Assembly (NCBI RefSeq): GCF_021183625.1 | Contig: NZ_CP089214.1 | Coordinates: 3,038,001 to 3,102,000 of the forward strand | Length of the DNA stretch: 64,000 bases | Source: Nocardia asteroides | GTDB taxonomy: Bacteria; Actinomycetota; Actinomycetes; Mycobacteriales; Mycobacteriaceae | Direction of reading: 5' to 3' | Part shown: positions 26,986 to 35,693 of the stretch, piece by piece | Numbering within the stretch: the first letter of the stretch is position 1 | Layout of the letters: every line of letters begins with the position of its first letter | The notes under the pieces: generated by a model | Database searches by the model: none | Told to the model about the DNA's origin: nothing | The model's input: the letters and a program-made list of their open reading frames with translations, nothing else | Made by a program: the position numbers and the translations under genes

Positions 26986-28185
26986 TCAGAGCCGGCCGCG
27001 CAGCAGCAGGTTCCAGTAGACGCGCGGCAGGGCGTAGCGGTCGAAGGCCCAGGCGCTGCGGCGCGGCCGGAGCGGGTCGAGGAACGAGGGCAGTGCCGAG
27101 GAGATGGCGCCGCTCCGGTCGAACTCGGCGGCGATGAGCCGGTGCGCGTCGGTGGCGATCGGGGCCACGGTGTACCCGTCGTATTCGCGCAGTGGCTCCC
27201 CGGCGCGGGCGGCGATGATGTTGTCGGCGAGCACCGCGATCTGGCGGCGCAGGGCACCGCCGGAGGGATCGGTGGCGACCGCGGCGGCGTCGCCCGCCGA
27301 CCAGATGTCGTCGAAGGTGCGGTGCCGCAGCGAGCCGGGATCGATGTCGGCGAGGCCGTGCGGTGCGGCGGCGAGCCCGGAGGTCTCCAGCCAGCGCGGG
27401 CCGCGGAACGGGGGGACCAGGTGCAGGAGGTCGTAGGGCAGCCGATGTTCGCTCCCCTCCGCACTGACGGTGATCGCCCGGTCACCGGGGTGCAGGGCGA
27501 CGACGGTGGTGTCGTGCCACACCCGCACGTTCAGGGCGGCCAGCCGGAACAGCAGCGCGTCGTCGAGTCTCGGCACGCCGATCAGGTCCGGGCGGTCGAC
27601 GACCAGCGCGAGGTCGATGGTGTCCAGGATTCCGCGGCGCCGCCAGTGGGCAGCGGCGAGGAACAGCGGCTTGATCGTCGTTCCGGTGCAGCTCACCGGT
27701 GCTCTCGGCACCGTGAAGACGACCCGGCTCCCCGGTTCGACGGTGCGCACGAGTTCCCAGGTCCGCGCGGCCCGGTCGAGATAGTTGCTGGTCACGCCCG
27801 GTGCGTCGAGCGCCGCGTCGAGGCCGGGCAGCGCGTCGGTGTCGGGGACCAGCCCGGGAACGACGACGAGATCGCGATAGCCGAGGACCGCACCGGACTC
27901 GCAGCGCACCCGGTGCGCCGACGGCTCGACCGCGACCACCGCGTCGCGGATCCAGCTCGCTCCGGCCGGCGTGACCGAACGCTGGGTCCGCTCCGCCTGC
28001 GTCAGGGTCGCCTGCCCGCCGCCGACGTAGGACAGCAGCGGCCGGTAGGTGTGCACCGCGTTCGGCTCGATGACGGCGACATCCTCGATCCCCAGCCGGA
28101 TCAGCCGGGCGGCCGCGCTGATGCCCGCGTTGCCGCCGCCGATGATCACCACGTCGAAGTGCCGTTCGGATCTGGTCGCCGTCAT
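26986..28185 (-). CDS. SQR/NDH-2-like FAD-dependent oxidoreductase
   Basis: Two-dinucleotide-binding flavoprotein of 399 residues. The FAD site is [19 protein letters not shown]; the segment [25 protein letters not shown] aligns by eye with the active-site stretch KCAGAPQK of type II sulfide:quinone oxidoreductases and keeps its cysteine. The second SQR cysteine (GDC) is absent: the place reads [15 protein letters not shown]. It is therefore either a divergent SQR-type enzyme acting on another substrate or an inactive homologue. C-terminal residues 370-399 ([20 protein letters not shown]) look like an amphipathic membrane anchor. It stands divergent from pgi. Confidence 0.78.
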   Translation of the reverse strand: MTATRSERHFDVVIIGGGNAGISAAARLIRLGIEDVAVIEPNAVHTYRPLLSYVGGGQATLTQAERTQRSVTPAGASWIRDAVVAVEPSAHRVRCESGAVLGYRDLVVVPGLVPDTDALPGLDAALDAPGVTSNYLDRAARTWELVRTVEPGSRVVFTVPRAPVSCTGTTIKPLFLAAAHWRRRGILDTIDLALVVDRPDLIGVPRLDDALLFRLAALNVRVWHDTTVVALHPGDRAITVSAEGSEHRLPYDLLHLVPPFRGPRWLETSGLAAAPHGLADIDPGSLRHRTFDDIWSAGDAAAVATDPSGGALRRQIAVLADNIIAARAGEPLREYDGYTVAPIATDAHRLIAAEFDRSGAISSALPSFLDPLRPRRSAWAFDRYALPRVYWNLLLRGRL

Positions 28186-28248
28186 CGCCCGGAGCTACCC
28201 CCGTTCCCCGGCGTCGAAACGAGCCGTGTGGCCGCGGCCCGCCCGCTG

Positions 28249-28254
28249 TAATGT
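28249..28254 (+). promoter_or_regulatory. -10 hexamer TAATGT for pgi
   Basis: TAATGT ends eight bases before GTG 28263. The alternative start ATG 28251 lies inside this hexamer, so the promoter, if real, excludes it. Confidence 0.55.
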
Positions 28255-28262
28255 CGGTGGGC

Positions 28263-29903
28263 GTGAGCAGCGACATCACCGCGTCGGCGGCCTGGCGGAA
28301 ACTGCACGATCACCACGAGGGCGTCAGGGGGACCCACCTGCGCGAATTCTTCGCCGAGGATCCGGAGCGCGGGCGCGAGCTCGTCGTCGAGGTCGGCGAC
28401 CTGCGCATCGACTACAGCAAGCACCGCGTCACCCGCGAAACCCTCGCGCTGCTCGCCGAACTGGCGCGCGAGGCGGATGTCGCCGGGCACCGGGACGCCA
28501 TGTTCCGCGGCGACCACATCAACACCAGCGAGGACCGCGCGGTCGGGCACATCGCCCTGCGCGCGCCCGCGGACGAGCCGCTGACCATCGACGGCGCCGA
28601 CGCCACCGCCGAGGTGCACGACGTGCTGCGCCGGATGGGCGAGTTCACCGACGCGGTGCGCTCCGGGGAGTGGCGCGGCGCCACCGGCGAGCGCATCCAC
28701 ACCGTCGTGAACATCGGCATCGGCGGCTCCGACCTCGGCCCGGTCATGGTGCACCGGGCGCTGCGGCACTACGCCGACGCCGTGATCGCCGCCCGCTTCG
28801 TCTCCAACGTGGACCCGGCCGACCTCGTCGCCAAGCTCAGCGGGCTGAACCCGGCGAACACGCTCTTCGTCATCGCCTCCAAGACCTTCACCACCCTGGA
28901 GACGCTGACCAACGCCACCGCGGCCAGGCGCTGGCTCACCGACGCGCTCGGCGAGGATGCGGTGGCCAAGCACTTCGTCGCGGTCTCCACCAATGCCGAG
29001 CGGGTGGCCGAGTTCGGCATCGACACCGCGACCATGTTCGGCTTCTGGGACTGGGTGGGCGGGCGCTACTCGCTGGATTCCGCCATCGGGCTCTCGGTCA
29101 TGGCTGCCGTCGGCAGGGAGCGGTTCGCCGAGCTCCTCGCCGGGATGCACGCCGTCGACCGGCACTTCGCCACCGCGCCGCTGGAGCAGAACGCACCGGT
29201 GCTGCTGGGGCTGCTCGGCGTCTGGTATTCGAACTTCTTCGGCGCGGAATCGCGCGCGGTGCTGCCGTACTCGAACGACCTCGACCGATTCCCGGCCTAC
29301 CTGCAGCAGCTCGCCATGGAGTCGAACGGCAAGTCGGTGCGCGCCGACGGCACCCCCGTGCGCACCTCCACCGGCGAGATCTACTGGGGCGAGCCGGGCA
29401 CCAACGGCCAGCACGCCTTCTACCAGCTGCTGCACCAGGGCACCCGGCTGGTGCCCGCCGACTTCATCGGCTTCGCCACCCCCAACGACGACCTGCCGAC
29501 CCGGGACGGCACCGGCAGCATGCACGACCTGCTCATGAGCAACCTCTTCGCGCAGACCAAGGTGCTCGCCTTCGGCAAGACCGCCGAGGAGATCGCCGCC
29601 GAGGGCACTCCCCCGGAGCTGGTGCCGCACAAGGTCATGCCGGGCAACCGGCCGACCACCACGATCCTGGCGCCCGAGCTCACCCCCTCGGTGGTGGGCC
29701 AGCTGATCGCGCTCTACGAGCACATCGTGTTCGTGGAGGGCGTGATCTGGGGCATCGACAGCTTCGACCAGTGGGGCGTCGAGCTCGGCAAGCAGCAGGC
29801 GCTCGCGCTGGAGCCGCTGCTCACCGCCGCCGAGGAGCCCGAGCCGCAGGACGACTCCTCCACCGACGCCCTCATTCGCTGGTACCGCGCATCCCGCGGG
29901 TGA
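28263..29903 (+). CDS. pgi: glucose-6-phosphate isomerase
   Basis: Interconverts glucose-6-P and fructose-6-P in glycolysis/gluconeogenesis. Sugar-phosphate motifs [16 protein letters not shown] and VASKTF-type [15 protein letters not shown] are present, the catalytic Glu region is [12 protein letters not shown], His is in [15 protein letters not shown] and Lys in [12 protein letters not shown]. The chain is nearly collinear with M. tuberculosis Pgi (Rv0946c). I chose GTG 28263 (546 residues) over ATG 28251 because the latter overlaps the TAATGT -10. The last 32 bases overlap the 3' end of a convergent ion-channel gene. Confidence 0.97.
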   Translation: MSSDITASAAWRKLHDHHEGVRGTHLREFFAEDPERGRELVVEVGDLRIDYSKHRVTRETLALLAELAREADVAGHRDAMFRGDHINTSEDRAVGHIALRAPADEPLTIDGADATAEVHDVLRRMGEFTDAVRSGEWRGATGERIHTVVNIGIGGSDLGPVMVHRALRHYADAVIAARFVSNVDPADLVAKLSGLNPANTLFVIASKTFTTLETLTNATAARRWLTDALGEDAVAKHFVAVSTNAERVAEFGIDTATMFGFWDWVGGRYSLDSAIGLSVMAAVGRERFAELLAGMHAVDRHFATAPLEQNAPVLLGLLGVWYSNFFGAESRAVLPYSNDLDRFPAYLQQLAMESNGKSVRADGTPVRTSTGEIYWGEPGTNGQHAFYQLLHQGTRLVPADFIGFATPNDDLPTRDGTGSMHDLLMSNLFAQTKVLAFGKTAEEIAAEGTPPELVPHKVMPGNRPTTTILAPELTPSVVGQLIALYEHIVFVEGVIWGIDSFDQWGVELGKQQALALEPLLTAAEEPEPQDDSSTDALIRWYRASRG

Positions 29904-30381
29904 TCGCCCCGGTGGCGACGGCGAGCAGGATGCCGACCACCACCAGGTCGAACACGATCTGCAGCATGGTGACGACGCGCGCCGTCTGCCCGACGGCGTG
30001 CACGTCGCCGAAGCCGACGGTGCCCAGCGTGACGATGGTGTAGTACAGCGCGTCGGTGCGCGTCACCAGCCCGTCGAACTGGCCGGGGTCGTTCTTCGCC
30101 AGCAGGTAGTAGGTGAGCGCGAAGAAGACGACGGTCACCGTGAGCAGCAGCAGAATGCCGTCCACCTGCCTGCCCGCCCGCTGCGGGGCCGCGGTCAGCC
30201 GGCGGATGTGCCGGTCGGTCACCTGGGCCAGCCCGGCCAGGCCCACGAGGAATACGAGCACGCCGATGATGCGGCCCTCGAGGTTCAGGTTCAGCGGGAT
30301 GCCGTAGTAGACGAGCAGGGCGCAGAGGATGGCGATGCCGTTGCGGAGCAGGCGGGTGCGGTGCGAGTCGGGCGGGGGCAT
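29872..30381 (-). CDS. two-pore-domain-type potassium channel family protein
   Basis: Membrane protein of 169 residues with four hydrophobic segments (about 12-30, 35-52, 76-95, 135-160). Between the last two is a pore loop with [10 protein letters not shown] (residues 118-127), a potassium-channel selectivity filter of the form TVGFGD. There is no cytosolic RCK/TrkA-N domain, so gating would depend on another protein or none. Residues 52-75 form a basic cytosolic loop ([17 protein letters not shown]). The gene ends inside the 3' end of pgi (32-base convergent overlap). Confidence 0.88.
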   Translation of the reverse strand: MPPPDSHRTRLLRNGIAILCALLVYYGIPLNLNLEGRIIGVLVFLVGLAGLAQVTDRHIRRLTAAPQRAGRQVDGILLLLTVTVVFFALTYYLLAKNDPGQFDGLVTRTDALYYTIVTLGTVGFGDVHAVGQTARVVTMLQIVFDLVVVGILLAVATGAITRGMRGTSE

Positions 30382-30388
30382 CGGTTCA

Positions 30389-31078
30389 TCATGGGGCTGC
30401 GCCGGGGGCGGGGGCGGGATCCACGCCGGTCTCGCCCGGCGGGAGCAGGATCAGGTCGGCATGCCGCCGGGTCCCGGCGATCAGCTCCGCATTGCGCAGA
30501 TCGCTCCCGTACACCTTGCGGTGCGCGGCCGCCTCGTCCCGGCCGCCCGCCCGGTGCCTGGCGAGGAGCCGCTCGGCGAGGAGGTCGCGGGGGGCATCGA
30601 GGTACCAGACCTCGTCCAGGAGTGGGCGGACCTCCGGCCAGGTCAACAGGTAGTTGCCCTCGACCAGGGCGATGCGCTGGGTCGTGAAGGTGACACCCGC
30701 CGGTGTCGGCTCGTCCCGAGCGCGGTCGAACGTCGGCCAGGGGACTCGGGGCTCGCTGCGCAGTGCGCGGAGGTTCGCGACGAACCCCTCGAGGTCGAAG
30801 GTGTCCGGCTCGCCCTTCCGCTCCCGGGCGCCGCGCTCGTCGAGGACGGCGTTCGGCAGGTGGTAGCCGTCCATCGGGGCGATCTCCGCGTCCGGCGCGA
30901 GGGCGGTGCGCAGCGCCTCGGCCAGGGTGGATTTGCCGGTGCCGGGCGGGCCGGTGATGCCGAGCAGGAAGCGGCGGTCACCGATCCCGGCGCGGGCCCG
31001 CACGCGCCGCGCAAGCTCCCCGGGCACCGGATCCCGGATGGTCGACGCTTCGCGCGCGCTTCCCCGGGGCCCGGTCAT
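30389..31078 (-). CDS. P-loop nucleoside/nucleotide kinase-like protein
   Basis: Kinase of the uridine kinase / phosphoribulokinase superfamily, 229 residues. Walker A is GITGPPGTGKSTLAEAL (about 39-55), then MDGYHLPNAVLDERGARERK, typical of the YggC/FrcK-like branch, the FDLEGF motif and VEGNYLL (Walker B-like strand), and ends with an ADLILLPPGE strand. The substrate cannot be read from sequence; pantothenate, nucleoside and sugar kinases share this fold. It is preceded by AGGAGG-complement sequence and by a TATACA hexamer at about 31086, and the AidB-like gene ends 78 bp upstream. Confidence 0.85.
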   Translation of the reverse strand: MTGPRGSAREASTIRDPVPGELARRVRARAGIGDRRFLLGITGPPGTGKSTLAEALRTALAPDAEIAPMDGYHLPNAVLDERGARERKGEPDTFDLEGFVANLRALRSEPRVPWPTFDRARDEPTPAGVTFTTQRIALVEGNYLLTWPEVRPLLDEVWYLDAPRDLLAERLLARHRAGGRDEAAAHRKVYGSDLRNAELIAGTRRHADLILLPPGETGVDPAPAPGAAP

Positions 31079-31155
31079 AGGAGGATGTATACACCCGGCG
31101 CGGTATGCGGAGCTGCGGCAGGCGATCGGTGGGGTCGCGGGCGCAATGCTCGGAA

Positions 31156-32778
31156 TCAGCTCACGAACGCCCGCTCGATGATCGACTGCGTGTCGACGCC
31201 GACCGGGAGGGTGCCGAAGGCGATGCCCCAATCGTCGCCGAGCCGGGTGGCGCAGAAGGCGTCGGCGACGGCGGAGTGGCCGTGCCGGACCAGCTGGGCG
31301 CCCTGCAGGACCAGGGCCATGAGTTCGATGACGCGGCGGGCGCGGTACTCGATGTCGGAGAAATCCGAGAGCTCCTTGCCGACGCGGTCGATGGCGTCGT
31401 CCAGCCGCGGGTCGGCGCCGCGGGCGAGCGAGACCTCGGCGAAGTACGCCTCGACCGACTCCGGCTGGCGGGCCATGGCGCGCAGCGCGTCGAGCGCGGC
31501 GACATTGCCCGACCCCTCCCAGATGGACATGAGCGGCGCCTCGCGGTAGAGCCGCGGCATCCCGGACTCCTCCGCGTACCCGTTGCCGCCCAGGCACTCC
31601 AGCGCCTCGGCGGCGTGCGCGGGGGCGCGCTTGCAGACCCAGTACTTGGTGATGGCGAGCGCGATCCGGCGCAGCGCGGCCTCGGCGGGGTCGGCGCCGG
31701 CCCGGTCGGTGGCGCCCGCCAGCCGCAGCATCACGGTGGTCGCGGCGTCCGACTCGATCACCAGGTCGGCGAGGACGTTGCGCATGGCGGGGTGGTCGAT
31801 CAGCGGCTTGCCGAAGGTCTGCCTGTGCCTGGCGTGGTGCACGGCATGCACGGCGCCGACGCGCATGCCGGTGGCCGAGCCGATCACGCAGTCCAGCCTG
31901 GTCATATTGACCATCTCGATGATGGTCTTCACCCCGGCGCCCTCGGCGCCGACCAGCCAGCCGGTGGCGTTCTCGTACTCGATCTCCGACGACGCGTTCG
32001 ACTTGTTGCCGAGCTTGTCCTTGAGCCGCTGGATCCGGATCGGGTTGCGGGTGCCGTCCGGCAGCACCCGGGGCAGCAGGAAGCAGGAGAGCCCGCCTGG
32101 CGCCTGGGCCAGGGTGAGGAACATGTCCGACATGGGCGCGGAGGTGAACCACTTGTGCCCGACGATCCGGTACCCGCCGTCCGGCCGCGGGGTGGCGGTG
32201 GTGGTGTTGGCGCGGACGTCCGAGCCGCCCTGCTTCTCGGTCATGGACATGCCCGCGATCAGCCCGGTCTTGCCGGACGGCTCGCGCAGCCCGAAGTCGT
32301 AGCTGCGCGAGCCGAGCAGCGGCTCGAAGCGGGCGGCGAGCTCGGGGTTGTGCCGGAGCGCGGGAATCACGGCGTAGGTCATGGAGATCGGGCACATGTG
32401 GCCCGCGTCGGCGACGCCCCAGGTGTAGAACTTGGCGGCCCGCGCGACGTGCGTGCCCGGCCGGTCGTCCAGCCAGGGCGAGCCGTGCAGGCCGTGCTCG
32501 ACGGCGACCGCCATGAGCTGGTGCCAGGCCGGGTGGAACTCGACCTCGTCGATCCGGTTGCCGTAGCGGTCGTGCGTGCGCAGCACCGGCGGGTAGTCGT
32601 TCGCCAGCCGGCCCCACTCCTGCGCCTCGGCGCCGCCTGCGCGCAGCCCGAGCGCGCGGACCTCGGGCTCGGCCCAGCCGCCGCCCTCGCGGTGCAGCCC
32701 CTCGAGCAGGGCCGGGTTGCGGGACATGTCGAACGGGACGAGGTCGGGCACCTGGTTGAAGACGTCGTGGGTGTGCAT
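31156..32778 (-). CDS. AidB-like acyl-CoA dehydrogenase
   Basis: FAD-dependent acyl-CoA dehydrogenase-fold protein of 540 residues, close to the 541 of E. coli AidB. It has the AidB-type N-terminus (MHTHDVFNQVPDLVPFDMSR), the FAD/acyl-CoA motif GMSMTEKQGGSDVRANTT and C-terminal ECLGGNGYAEESGMPRLYRE and IWEGSGNV. AidB proteins protect against alkylation damage; whether members outside enterobacteria share that role is unclear, and a true fatty-acyl or isovaleryl substrate is possible given the enoyl-CoA hydratase across the TetR operator. It follows the TetR gene by 11 bases on the same strand, probably one transcript. Confidence 0.9.
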   Translation of the reverse strand: MHTHDVFNQVPDLVPFDMSRNPALLEGLHREGGGWAEPEVRALGLRAGGAEAQEWGRLANDYPPVLRTHDRYGNRIDEVEFHPAWHQLMAVAVEHGLHGSPWLDDRPGTHVARAAKFYTWGVADAGHMCPISMTYAVIPALRHNPELAARFEPLLGSRSYDFGLREPSGKTGLIAGMSMTEKQGGSDVRANTTTATPRPDGGYRIVGHKWFTSAPMSDMFLTLAQAPGGLSCFLLPRVLPDGTRNPIRIQRLKDKLGNKSNASSEIEYENATGWLVGAEGAGVKTIIEMVNMTRLDCVIGSATGMRVGAVHAVHHARHRQTFGKPLIDHPAMRNVLADLVIESDAATTVMLRLAGATDRAGADPAEAALRRIALAITKYWVCKRAPAHAAEALECLGGNGYAEESGMPRLYREAPLMSIWEGSGNVAALDALRAMARQPESVEAYFAEVSLARGADPRLDDAIDRVGKELSDFSDIEYRARRVIELMALVLQGAQLVRHGHSAVADAFCATRLGDDWGIAFGTLPVGVDTQSIIERAFVS

Positions 32779-32789
32779 AGTCGCTCCTC

Positions 32790-33389
32790 TCAGCGGAGGC
32801 CGAGCGCGCGCAGCGCGAAGGCCACCAGGTCGTCGATGACGGCGGCGTCGGCGGGTTCGGCGGCGAGCGGGCCGACCAGCACCTCGCCGATCGCGCCGAC
32901 CAGCGCCGCCGCGGTCACCGCTGGGCGCTGCGGCGGCAGCTCGCCGCGGGCGATGCCCGCGGCGACCGCGCCCTCGAAGGTTTCGGCGAAGGCGCGCCGG
33001 AAGTGCAGCCGCTCGGCGTCGACGGCGGCGTCCACCGGCTCGGCGAGCAGCACGTAGGCCAGCTTGGGGTTGCGCAGGGCGCGGCCGGCGAAGGTGTGGA
33101 CGGCCGCCGAGACCCGGTCCGCCGCCGAGAGCCCTTCGGCGTTGGCGGCCGAGCGCACCGCGGCCACCTCGTGCGTGACCACCTCGAGGAAGACGGCGCG
33201 CACCAGCTCGGCCTTGCCCGCGTAGTGCTTGTAGACGGTGCCGGTGGCGATCTCGGCCTCGGCGGCCACCGCGGCCATCGAGAACCCGGCGAAGCCGTCG
33301 CGGGCGAGCACCCGACCGGCGGCCTGGGTGATCAGCCCGGCCTTGGCATCGAGCCGAGCCTGCACGGCGGGGGTTCTGCGGTACGCCAC
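32790..33389 (-). CDS. TetR-family regulator of the acyl-CoA dehydrogenase / enoyl-CoA hydratase locus
   Basis: TetR repressor of 199 residues from GTG 33389. The N-terminal helix-turn-helix is FSMAAVAAEAEIATGTVYKHYAGKAELVR (about 37-65); the rest is an all-helical ligand domain. It heads the AidB-like operon and is divergent from the hydratase gene; a 12-bp-arm palindrome (33390-33420) directly abuts its start codon, so it is almost certainly autoregulated and controls both directions. The ligand is likely an acyl-CoA, inferred from neighbours. Confidence 0.92.
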   Translation of the reverse strand: MAYRRTPAVQARLDAKAGLITQAAGRVLARDGFAGFSMAAVAAEAEIATGTVYKHYAGKAELVRAVFLEVVTHEVAAVRSAANAEGLSAADRVSAAVHTFAGRALRNPKLAYVLLAEPVDAAVDAERLHFRRAFAETFEGAVAAGIARGELPPQRPAVTAAALVGAIGEVLVGPLAAEPADAAVIDDLVAFALRALGLR

Positions 33390-33420
33390 CCAAGAAGTGA
33401 ATCATCAGTTCACTTCTTGG
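33390..33420. promoter_or_regulatory. TetR operator, inverted repeat with 12-bp perfect arms
   Basis: CCAAGAAGTGAA and TTCACTTCTTGG separated by TCATCAG, between the divergent TetR (start 33389) and enoyl-CoA hydratase (start 33442) genes. It overlaps where RNA polymerase must bind for both genes. Confidence 0.88.
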
Positions 33421-33429
33421 TGCAAGGGG

Positions 33430-33435
33430 TAGGGT
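33430..33435 (+). promoter_or_regulatory. -10 hexamer TAGGGT for the enoyl-CoA hydratase gene
   Basis: TAGGGT ends six bases before GTG 33442, ten bases downstream of the TetR palindrome. Predicts leaderless, TetR-controlled transcription. Confidence 0.6.
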
Positions 33436-33441
33436 CGAGCC

Positions 33442-34212
33442 GTGAATGCTGTGCGGGTAGAACGCTCCGGCCCCGTGACCACGGTGATCCTGGATCGCCC
33501 CGAGGCGCGCAACGCGGTGGACGGCCCCACCGCCGCCGCGCTCAGCGCCGCCTTCCGCGCCTTCGACGCGGATCCGGAGGCGGCCGTCGCGGTGCTCTGG
33601 GGCGCGGGCGGCACCTTCTGCGCGGGCGCCGACCTGAAGGGGCTCGGCACCGAGCGCTCGAACGTCGTCGCCGAGGACGGCGACGGCCCGATGGGGCCGA
33701 CCCGGCTGGTGCTGAGCAAGCCGGTGATCGCCGCCGTCGCGGGGTACGCGGTGGCGGGCGGGCTGGAGCTGGCGCTCTGGTGCGATCTGCGAATCGCGGA
33801 GGAGGACAGTACTTTCGGGGTGTTCTGCCGACGCTGGGGGGTACCGCTCATCGACGGCGGAACGGTGCGGCTGCCGCGGATCGTCGGGCAGGGGCGGGCC
33901 ATGGAGCTGATCCTCACCGGGCGGGCGGTGGACGCCGCCGAGGCGCTCGCCATCGGCCTGGCGAACCGGGTGGTACCGGCCGGGCAGGCGCGGGTCGCCG
34001 CCGAGCAGCTCGCGCTGGAGCTGGCCGGGCTGCCGCAGCCGTGCCTGCGCTCGGACCGCATGTCGGTGCTGGAGCAGGAGGGGCTGGACGAACCCGCCGC
34101 GCTGCGCGCCGAGTACCAGCACGGGTTGCGGGCGCTGGCGGGCGGCGCGCTGCAGGGGGCGCGGCGGTTCGCCTCCGGGGCGGGCAGGCACGGGGAGACC
34201 GCCTCGTCGTGA
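33442..34212 (+). CDS. enoyl-CoA hydratase/isomerase (crotonase) family protein
   Basis: Crotonase-fold protein of 256 residues. The N-terminus has TVILDRPEARNAVDG, the oxyanion-hole strands are GGTFCAGADLKGLG and AAVAGYAVAGGLELALWCD, and LRIAEEDSTFGVFCRRWGVP follows. Of the two catalytic glutamates of true hydratases the second position reads GVPLIDGGT (Asp), so hydration activity is uncertain and the specific reaction is unknown. It is controlled by the TetR operator at 33390-33420. Its stop overlaps the next gene's GTG (GTGA). Confidence 0.88.
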   Translation: MNAVRVERSGPVTTVILDRPEARNAVDGPTAAALSAAFRAFDADPEAAVAVLWGAGGTFCAGADLKGLGTERSNVVAEDGDGPMGPTRLVLSKPVIAAVAGYAVAGGLELALWCDLRIAEEDSTFGVFCRRWGVPLIDGGTVRLPRIVGQGRAMELILTGRAVDAAEALAIGLANRVVPAGQARVAAEQLALELAGLPQPCLRSDRMSVLEQEGLDEPAALRAEYQHGLRALAGGALQGARRFASGAGRHGETASS

Positions 34213-35693
34213 CGGCACGGCTGAGCGTCGTCGACGAGATCTTTCTGCGGACCCATCGCGGGCTGGGGACGCCGATCGTCCTGCAGGGGGTGTGGCGGAC
34301 CGCGGAGCGGGTGCCCGTCGGGGTGCTGTGGGCGCTGCGGGAGGGGTTGCGGACCGGGGAGCTCGGGCGCCGGGTCCGGGCACCGGGGGTGCCGGGGGCC
34401 CGGCGTGCGTGGGTGCGCAATGTGCGCGGGCTGCCGCTCGTGCTGTACGGGGTGATTCCGGTTGCGGGGCTGCTGGATTGGGCCGATGCGCGGGGTGCGG
34501 AGCTGGACCCGTCGCGCGGGCCGGGGTGGCGGCTGGCGTACGCGCCGCTCGCCGATGGCGGGGCGGTGGTTTCGCTGACGTGCTCGCACGTGCTGGCCGA
34601 TGGGCGGGCGCTGGTGCTGGCGGCGGATCGCGCGCTGCGCGGGGTCGCGGGTGAGGTGGCGGCTCTTCCGCTCGACCCACGGGCCGACTGGGCGGATGCT
34701 CGGCGGCAGTGGGGTGTGGTGCTCGGCGGCACCGCGCGGGCCTGGTGGAACAGGGTGCGAACCGAAATAGCCCGGGATGCGGGGCCGGCCGTCGAGGCGA
34801 GCGGCTCCGCGCACCGGGCGAACGACCCCGCTCCGCCCGCCGTCGACGCGCGACCACGCTCCGCGGAGGCAGTGGCGCGGCAGCCCATCGCCGTACTTCC
34901 GCGCACCGCGGGCCTGGTGCCGCTACCGACCGCCGACGACCTCCCGCGGGAGCCGGGCGCGGCAGCACGGCGACCTGCCGAGACCCTCGCCCGGAACGCG
35001 CTCCCGGCGGACCGCCGCGCACCGCGGCTCCGCACCTCGCCGGCGGGCACCGGCAACGCCACCGTCACCCTGGTAGCCCAATCCCCCTCACAGACCTGGG
35101 ATTCCATCGCCACGAACTCCGGCGGCACCCCGAACAGCCTGTTCGTCGCGGTGATCGCGCACACCCTCTGGGAACTCGGCTACCAGCCCGACGAACTCAC
35201 CGCGAGCCTCCCGGTCGACACCCGCGCCGAGCCGCGGGTCGACAACGACCTCGCCGTGACCGCCGTCCGGATATCCCGCTCCGACACGCCGAAGGAGCTG
35301 CGCGAGAAGGCCCGCGCCGCCTACGAGTACCGGATGACCAGCCCGGCCGGGATCCCGGAGGAGATCCTCCAGGTGATCCCGGACCGCCTGGCGCACACCC
35401 TCGCCGCGGGCGCGGGCGAACGCGACATCCTCTGCTCGAACATCGGCCCGCTCCCCGACTCCATCGGCGCGCTCGGCCCGAGCCGCTGCACCGGCATGGC
35501 CGCCCGCGCCATCCACCCCGGCCTGCGCCGGGACCGCCTGCCGCGCACCCGCCTCGCCGGCTACCTCTGCCACCTCGGCGGCGAATACACCCTGGCCCTG
35601 GTGAGCCTGGAACCCGAGCGCAGCCGCGCCGAGCTGAGCGCCGCCCTGCTGCGCGCCGCCGAACCCTTCGGGCTGCCGCTCACACCGTGGTGA
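34209..35693 (+). CDS. acyltransferase-like protein with HxxxDG motif (condensation/WS-DGAT type)
   Basis: Protein of 494 residues with the layout of CoA-dependent acyltransferases of the condensation/PapA/wax-synthase superfamily: a substrate loop start (LSVVDEIFLRTHRGLGTP), the catalytic motif SHVLADG (HxxxDG) near residue 125, and a C-terminal half with NSLFVAVIAHTLWELG, TASLPVDTRAEPRVDNDLAV and CSNIGPLPDS. Between the halves (about 195-280) lies an Arg/Ala/Pro-rich, poorly conserved-looking insert. Translationally coupled to the enoyl-CoA hydratase, it probably uses the acyl-CoA that pathway handles. Its acceptor (sugar, glycerol, peptide) cannot be told. The 3' end overlaps the convergent PNPOx-like gene by 14 bases. 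Confidence 0.7.
   Translation: MTARLSVVDEIFLRTHRGLGTPIVLQGVWRTAERVPVGVLWALREGLRTGELGRRVRAPGVPGARRAWVRNVRGLPLVLYGVIPVAGLLDWADARGAELDPSRGPGWRLAYAPLADGGAVVSLTCSHVLADGRALVLAADRALRGVAGEVAALPLDPRADWADARRQWGVVLGGTARAWWNRVRTEIARDAGPAVEASGSAHRANDPAPPAVDARPRSAEAVARQPIAVLPRTAGLVPLPTADDLPREPGAAARRPAETLARNALPADRRAPRLRTSPAGTGNATVTLVAQSPSQTWDSIATNSGGTPNSLFVAVIAHTLWELGYQPDELTASLPVDTRAEPRVDNDLAVTAVRISRSDTPKELREKARAAYEYRMTSPAGIPEEILQVIPDRLAHTLAAGAGERDILCSNIGPLPDSIGALGPSRCTGMAARAIHPGLRRDRLPRTRLAGYLCHLGGEYTLALVSLEPERSRAELSAALLRAAEPFGLPLTPW

Noticed and set aside
30389..32617. 742-codon minus-strand frame that includes the kinase
   Set aside because: Only the last 229 codons are real; the rest is a shadow of the AidB-like gene in another frame.
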